Shown here in pieces: positions 57,460-64,000 of a stretch of 64,000 nucleotides of DNA. This DNA is from Sympetrum striolatum (taxonomy: Eukaryota > Arthropoda > Insecta > Odonata > Libellulidae). A program made the translations under genes and the position numbers. The DNA is taken from positions 26,817,393 through 26,881,392 of the forward strand of contig OX388350.1 in the NCBI GenBank assembly GCA_947579665.1, given 5' to 3'. Each line of letters begins with the position of its first letter. The first letter of the stretch is position 1. The notes under the pieces were generated by a model. It did not search any database. It saw only the letters and a program-made list of their open reading frames with translations, and was not told where the DNA came from.

Positions 57460-60400
57460 TTTTAAATATTTTATTTTGAAAAGAAATATCTCATTAATGT
57501 TAGTAATGCAATAAAAACTTATCAACATACCATTCAAATATAATAATAATTTTTTAACTCTTATGTTTCCATCACACTTAAAATATTTGATTTTGAATTA
57601 TCCTCTCTCGTCATATTTTACGATAAGCAAGGGTTTGTTAGAGAATCCTCATTTATCATAGAAATCCCGAAACTCTGCTCAGATAAAATCTGCGAATATA
57701 TACATTAAATTCTGGAATCACATTCGTGACAAACTGTTGTTCGAAATGAATAATGAAAGGTTGATTTATGCTTTTGGAATTCACGCGAAACAAAACTGAT
57801 TCCATTTCGCCATTGGAGTGCTCCATCAAAATGAGAGACAATTATTCCTCCCGTTCCATCAATTCTATGGAGACATGCACATAGGGATTTGTCGTACTTG
57901 AAAACACATTGTCTCTCCGACAACTCCGGAATAATCCAATTACGCAAAAAAGCCCTAATCCTAATCCGGCAACGCTGTAATTGAAGTGTCCGTAGGTGTC
58001 AAAAGTGCAAGGTTTAAGGAGGGACACGCTAGGATAGAGCAAGTACGCCGTTATTGCCGTTCATTCTTCAGAGAATTTTCCATTTAACCCGATGCCACGC
58101 CGTTCTTTATCATGATTAAATGTTTCGCGAATGAAAAATTGCTCTGTTTTAACGTGTAAATTCGCCGACGGATGAGGTTTTTGCGTGACGGTGATAGATT
58201 GGCAGTCTGGCGTGCTTGCACTTTGCAAAGAAATACGGAAATGATGGAAGGTAATTGCACTCACAGAATATTAATCGTCTGGCTAGATTTTTGTCACTGT
58301 GTACAATATCTTCGTTATTCATCTTTTGCTGTCATTTTGTACTTCCGTATCCCGTAAATTTGGTCAGTTATTTTTATCAAATTATTCGAGTATTCTTGGT
58401 AGTATTGATTTTTAAATCGCTTGTGGATTGATCTTTCAAACAGGGTTCTTCCTTACCTCGATTCCGGGGAGCCCACTCATTACAACCAATTTTCCTAGAG
58501 CCCACAGTTTCTTGAGATATTTGAAAGCCATCAGCAGAAGTTTCCACAACTACCTCAAAGAAATTTGCTATCTTTTCGTAATAGTTTGATTTCACAATAT
58601 ATCCTAACTCTATGATATTCGATTACTGACGGAACTATGTCCATATTTGGCAATTATAGAGATGCTCCGTAATCTTAGCGCTAAAAGTGACTTTCTTTCC
58701 TCCCAAGGTAAAAAGAGGGTAGTATTTATTTTATTTATTGGTATTCAAAACCAGATAAGATATCCAAATACATTGGGAAAAGGAAAAATCAACGAATGTA
58801 ATGAAACAACAAGGGGTAAGAAACAATCAAATATCAAACAATAAATGAAAAGGAACAGCAAATAAGTTAAAGACGGAGGTTAATACTGTGTATTCTCGAA
58901 TATATTATACGCCATAATCTAAGACGAGCCCAAGTTTCGGAAGTAATGAAGGGAAAAAATAATTACACGATTGTTGAAGACGCATTCGGTGTGGTCCCAA
59001 CAAGCTGTACAAGCTTAATAATTGTTTAAGTAAAGGACGTTAACTGACACGAGGGAAAATTAATCTTTCCTCTAAGCGAAATAGCTTGCGTGACCTTTTA
59101 TATGGGATAAATTCTTTGCGATAGTGAATTATAGATCGCGAATAGAAAAGGTAACCGATTTTCGGAAACTCTGAAAGCGATTGAAAAGAAAAAAATGTGC
59201 ATCTTAGATTAGAGAATAAATGGTATATTTTCCTCTTGCAACATCACGCTATTAATGATGACTAGAAAAAAAAAGAAATATGTAAGTCTTTCATATATAA
59301 CTTTACATCATGGTTTTCATTGCGTAGGGAAAACATATATTTTCCTCATCCACTATTTATATGGAGGTATACCCACTTTATTAAGCGGGAGAAAATTATA
59401 AACAGCGGTACAGATATGGGAATTAGTAATATATTCAGATGGCAGAGGTAAAAGGTTAGGTTTAATATATAAGCAATGGAGAGGAACTCGAATGTTAAAT
59501 ATCATAATTTCACGAGACATGTTCTTTGATATAGGTCATGATACCGTACTAGAATCACAATTTTCGATTAAATATCCTCTCATTCGTATTTTGTAAAGTG
59601 CTGTTACATTTATTCATTTGAAAGAGAATAATCAATAATTAATTTTTGGGCCATGTTACCCATTATCTATGAAAAGAAAGGAATTGCATCACACAGTAAT
59701 AATAAGCGAAAACGGTCTTACGTGATAAATTGGATGGGACCATTCATTTTTACACAGATTGAATATCCTCTTTGCTGTTAATATCTAGTTTTTACACAAC
59801 TATTCTCTTCAATGCTCTGGGACATTTACATCTAGATCCTTTGCAGAATTTCTCACTTCATTTTTTCGAAAGAAATAGAGCGAGCATGGCGTCGGTATAA
59901 AAACTTGAAAGAGTAAATGCGGAACACTATCTGGGCGCTGATGATCCAGAATGCTTTCCTTGAAAATGAGCCTGTTTAAGGCGCTCCGTTGTTTTTGAAA
60001 ATAATCCTATTTTTGCACATTCGAAACTCAAAGCTGTTACAAAGGAATGTTTTTTCCCCTTCTGGCGTCCCACTTGGCGCCGCCTTCCGAATTTCCATTC
60101 TTTTGTTTCTCTGCAGACACCGCCATGCACACACAGTACTTTCAAATCCCAAAGTGATAATTTTACGCCTTTATCCCTTTCGTCAAAGTTCTTTCTGCGC
60201 GAATTTGTCCGTAAATGCACTTTTGAAATGCGTTTTCTCCCGTGCATCCAACGTTACCTTTTCGTGATCTATTTTATGGAGTTTTTATCGTTAGTTTTTG
60301 TTGCATCGAATTACGATTTTGTTCTAACGGGTTTCCCTAATCGCAATTCTTTCGGCCCGGCTTTTGTGATGGCTCCATAGATAAGTTAAATTGTCTGTTA

Positions 60401-60940
60401 CATCGTTTAATACTAGTTTCTTTTAAGTCGTTCACAGTTCCACCGGTCGATTATTAATTCACTCAGAGCATTAAGTATAATACTATGTTTATAGTTTCAA
60501 CTAGAATATTGATATTGGGATCTCTGTCGCTGCACTTTTAATTCGAATCAATAAAACTGGAATTTAGAGCGAAAACTGTGATGAGTGGTAAAATGCACTG
60601 GTTTAATCGATCCATTTCAAACCTTACTACAATTTGGCTCTCTTCAAGTAGTAATCGTAAATTCTTTTATGACATAGCAAGTTACAATTTTTCATTTTTA
60701 ATTCAATGTAATCGATGAAACAAAAATAATTACGTACATCCAAGGGAAAGAATATTTTATCTATTTTTATCCTTTTTATTTAAGATGTTCATTTCTGTTT
60801 TTTTTTCCGAGGAATAAAGTCTGAGCGATGTTCTCCAAATATCTTTTGTTGTGATTTATTCGTTTATATTCTCAGTTATTTTACGACTTTCTAAACACAA
60901 ATATGGATTTTTCAATTCGGTACTCCCCTTAGCAATCTGC
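57460..60940. other. Non-coding DNA with CpG-richer patches 57840-58260 and 60040-60420
   Basis: No supported exon, RNA or repeat. Open frames in the CpG-richer patches overlap on both strands without domains. Confidence 0.35.
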
Positions 60941-60943
60941 ACT

Positions 60944-61290
60944 ATTACAGGAATCTTTACTGGCAGTTAAAGTTTCACATAGACTCAATACAACTTCAAT
61001 GCACTTTCATAGAACTACTATTGCGCCATTACAGAGCTACTTCTGATTACAGGAATCTTTACGGATATTAATGTTTTGTGTAGCTCAAGTACAACTTTAT
61101 CACACTGTTACATAAATAATACTGCTCTCTTGCTGAAATCTTCAAAATAAGTTAATGCTTTAGATAGCGTTAATACAGCTGTATAATAATAATAATGTAG
61201 AACTACTACTGCTCTATCACTGGAATCTTCAAGAGTAATGAGTGTTTTACTTATCTTTAGTAGAATTTTATTATAGGTACACAATAACCA
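60944..61290 (+). repeat. Diverged tandem repeat, four monomers of about 82-102 bp
   Basis: Monomers begin near 60944, 61046, 61128 and 61217 with attacaggaatctttac, attacaggaatctttac, tgctgaaatcttcaa and tcactggaatcttcaag. Each proceeds through a gttaaagtt/attaatgtt/gttaatgct/aatgagtgt phrase, a tagctcaa-like phrase and a taca(a/g)ct phrase. The first three end in actactattgcg/atactgctct/actactgctct. Non-coding; probably an old local expansion. Confidence 0.7.
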
Positions 61291-61294
61291 GATG

Positions 61295-61935
61295 ATATCT
61301 TAGATTTTCCATGAAAATGTTCCTAAAAGAGGATAGTTGGAATCTGAAAAGCCTTCAAGCCAAGTGACCTCTTTATGGGCAATCCTTCAGGGGCCTCGCG
61401 GTTAGGCACATGTGGAAGATCCTTTGGGGATACGGATACAGTTATGACAGCAGCTTCAACACATCTTTACGTAACTACACGGGCGCCAAAAGTCCCTCTT
61501 GCTGCAGCGATGCATCCGGATTGTAATCAGCGGAATACTACAGTCCGCGCAGACCGAAGAAAGCGCGGTCACGGTTAGCGCGCCCGTGAAAAAAATCAGA
61601 AACGAAATCGATAGTAAAGAGCGCTTTCTGAGGAGATCTTTTTTCCGCTCTCTAAGCTATTTACAGTGCAGTCCGCGGATCCGTCACGACGATATATGGG
61701 TCACGCCCAAGTACCGTTTTTTATTCGATTTTGCCTTTCCCTGAAAAATCAATGCTTGACGTGTGTCGGCCACGGGGGAGAAAAAACGTATCGGACGTGT
61801 ATCCGAACCATTTCGCCCAGCGAAGTTCATTTGTTTCCCTTACGTTTCCCGGAAAGAGGTTCGGGGGTGCGGAAGGAGAGTAAGGGAGATGAAGTGTTTG
61901 GAGGGAAAATAAACTACCACCGCTGTCTGAGGAAT
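61295..61935. other. CpG-rich island, partly duplicated at 63340-63440
   Basis: CpG-richer DNA, open in several frames without a recognisable domain. The part 61825-61915 resembles 63350-63445 (see findings). Confidence 0.4.
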
Positions 61936-61939
61936 TCAA

Positions 61940-62215
61940 ATTAACGATTTCTCGAAATATAGCTTTTCGTAAATACGTTTTGATTCCGAAGAATTACATG
62001 CTTTAACGAGAGATATTATCGTACCCAATATGCAATCCTTCAATTTCTCAGAAAATACTAAATAAACTTTTGAGGTTATATGATAAATTACAATTATCAA
62101 TTTCTCGGGAAAGGCTTAACGTAAATATATTTTGATTCTGAAGAATAAACATGAGTTTTCATTGTCCCCAATAAGCAACTGTTCAACCTCCCTTAGGGTA
62201 CTTCTGAAAACTAAT
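61940..62215 (+). repeat. Diverged tandem dimer, unit about 154 bp
   Basis: Unit 1 from 61940 has attaacgatttctcg, cgtaaatacgttttgattcc, gaagaatta, catgcttt, cccaatatgcaa. Unit 2 from 62094 has attatcaatttctcgg, cgtaaatatattttgattct, gaagaataa, catgagtttt, cccaataagcaac. The order and spacing agree. Confidence 0.7.
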
Positions 62216-62219
62216 CACA

Positions 62220-63040
62220 AGTATCGTCGATGCACTCTGAAATTCATCATTTAATGAATCAGTGACAAATGTTCCACAAAATCAATATTACAAACATACA
62301 TATTGGGCGTATAAGTTTGTTAATCAGTTTTGCGAGACTTGCACTTAAAGTTACCGTTTTTGGTTCATGTATATTTTAGTTCATGTATGCTTTAGTGCAT
62401 GCATATTTTAGTGTGTACAAGGAACTCACAAAGCTAAAATTCCATTCCAATTTAGCCGTGGGCATTCGAGACTAGTTGTCCGATTCGAAGATTTCGAATC
62501 TCCGATAAGGCCTATTATGATATATGATAATATACCACAGTAATTTATTTCAAGATACAAATTTAAATTCATGTTAAATAGCTTCACATACAGTGCTCTT
62601 CGGTTACATTAGTATAAACGTATCTTTAATAGAAAGAAAAACGCATGTGTTTTGAGAATGCTGGTTATGGTATAAAAGAAAATTTCCAACCGTGGTTCTA
62701 ATCAAATTGGAATGGCGCCCACCGGTTAAAACAGTAACTTATTACATCACGATTATAATCAGATGCACAGAACAAAATCTAGTTTGAAATAAATACTTCA
62801 AAATCTAGAGCATATAAAAAGTGGTTACGAATTAAACCCAATGAAAATAGAATGTCTCTCACTCATTTTTCCTTTAGTTGCATTGGAGTATTAATTTTTT
62901 TGACGACTTACTTTTCATAAAAGTAAGTAAATATCTCAAAGTTACATAGCTTTTTCCTTAGGCAATAACTATGGAAAATTTACAAAAGAATTAGATTTGT
63001 AAGTACTTCATATATATATGTGTCGTTACTATCTGTTATG
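62220..63040. other. Non-coding DNA with a 16-bp triple repeat at 62364-62411
   Basis: The unit ttcatgtatattttag is repeated three times with small changes at 62364, 62380 and 62396. Otherwise AT-rich and featureless. Confidence 0.5.
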
Positions 63041-63090
63041 TACAGGGTATCCCAAAAATTACGTGAAAAATTGAAAAGCGAAACAAAGAA
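63041..63090. mobile_element. Possible single end of a DNA transposon
   Basis: The phrase tacagggtatcccaaaaatt followed by acg is like the 'caggg(t)gtcccaaaa' tips seen in many Tc1/mariner-type elements. No matching inverted end lies in the rest of the window, so this is tentative. Confidence 0.2.
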
Positions 63091-64000
63091 AATACTGCGT
63101 GACTGAAAATGCACTTCTTTCCGAAGAATAACGAAACAATCGGTACATTACTATCGCTTTCCATGTTTCGTTATTTCATATTTTTACTTGCCCGTCATTG
63201 TCAGGATATCCTTTATCCGTCGGAATGTAATACGAACGTGTTGGTATGCGTTTTTCTTTGGAATGGTTGGCGTCGCTGGTTTTCCAGAAAAATGTGATGA
63301 ACATCAAGGAAAGTAGCACGGCAGCGTATCACAACCATCTCGCTCCGACAGCTCATTTGTTTCGCTTGCGTATTGCGTTCCGGAAAGGGATTCCGTGGAT
63401 GCGGAGCAAGAGGGAGATGGAGTGTTTGCGACGGAAGATGGGGTGTGAAATGCGGGTTATTTCGGCGACCTTCCGCAACCGTAGAATTTTTATCCAGACC
63501 CCTCCCATCCTTCTCCCCATTGTAGTGTCATCACTCAACTCGCAAAGAAGCTTTTAGGCAAATTGCCAAGTATTCCTCTCATCTCATCCTTTTTTCGACT
63601 TAAAACCTTAAATGTAGCGAAAGTTTCTCTCCCTCCTTTGTTTGAGAGGGATTTTCGGAATGCAGCGAGATGACGCGGGAATCGAAAACACGTGGCGATG
63701 CGCCATTGGTCGATCGCTTCGCACAAAATGGCGGAAAAGGTTTAATGGGGTTCTGTTCCTCGAGCGCTCGTGTCGGTTTTCTCGTGCCCACATTGGCATC
63801 CATGCCGTGATGCGGATAAACGAGAAAGTACTTGAAAAGGGGGAAATGCTCGCGGGATGTTATGACCTTGTTTGCGAAGGGGCAAGATAATGCAGAGGAT
63901 AACAGCGGGCCGACGAAAATGGTTGCCTCGTTCTCGGAATGAAGTGGAGAGGGGGAATTGTTATCAATGTACGTCAGATGAGATGATTGGTATGAGAAGC
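63091..64000. other. CpG-rich DNA, promoter-like motifs near 63700-63735
   Basis: CpG-rich to the window edge and open in many frames on both strands. A CCAAT-type box (cgccattggtc, 63699-63709) is followed by a YY1-type match (caaaatggcgg, 63724-63734). This pair is common in housekeeping promoters. No exon can be joined to it here, and the region is cut by the window end. Confidence 0.3.

Overview
This 64 kb window is AT-rich eukaryotic nuclear DNA, most likely from an arthropod and probably an insect. I infer this from the absence of long coding regions, the di-, tri- and tetranucleotide microsatellites, the many short non-autonomous transposons, and tRNA-derived SINEs and LINE tails of kinds common in insect genomes. 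I cannot name the species. No complete protein-coding gene can be supported. The longest open frames (243 and 218 codons) lie in CpG-richer DNA that is open on several frames at once, and they have no recognisable domain. The window reads as a large intron or gene desert.

Only two places look as if they might belong to a host gene. One is a 102-bp, phase 0-0 candidate exon with good splice sites (6458-6559, + strand). The other is a 33-codon ORF (17934-18035) with a favourable start context and an NRF-1/ewg-type palindrome 46 bp upstream. Neither can be assigned to a family.

Left third (1-22 kb): a tandem dimer of about 320 bp running into a (CA)n tract, a TA-flanked mariner-like MITE, a known type of dispersed insect repeat, the candidate exon, a diverged tandem dimer, a tRNA-related SINE and two copies of a LINE-tail/SINE-like family. 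Centre (22-36 kb): an (AT)n tract, head-to-head tRNA-like SINE pieces, more LINE-tail copies, a hAT-like remnant and the most striking object of the window, a 5.7 kb array at 28.98-34.70 kb. The array has five units of about 1.08 kb (one inverted, four direct). Each unit is built of about six diverged monomers of 148-176 bp, and every monomer carries a tRNA T-arm / RNA polymerase III B-box motif. The units share a terminal 7-bp-stem hairpin and are joined through AT-rich and 37-bp minisatellite spacers. Just to its right is a composite of SINE pieces and Penelope-like inverted pieces with a hammerhead-like motif.

Right part (36-64 kb): a second mariner-like MITE, two tandem-duplicated non-coding segments near 43.5 and 61 kb, a foldback element with apparent 9-bp target-site duplications, a frameshifted LINE reverse-transcriptase tail, a LINE-tail/SINE-like copy with a perfect 13-bp target-site duplication, two almost perfect 81-bp palindromes with TA ends, a 175-bp inverted-repeat element and a hAT-like MITE. 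Between these lie short CpG-richer islands every few kilobases. These are candidates for conserved regulatory sequence, but nothing in the sequence alone proves that.
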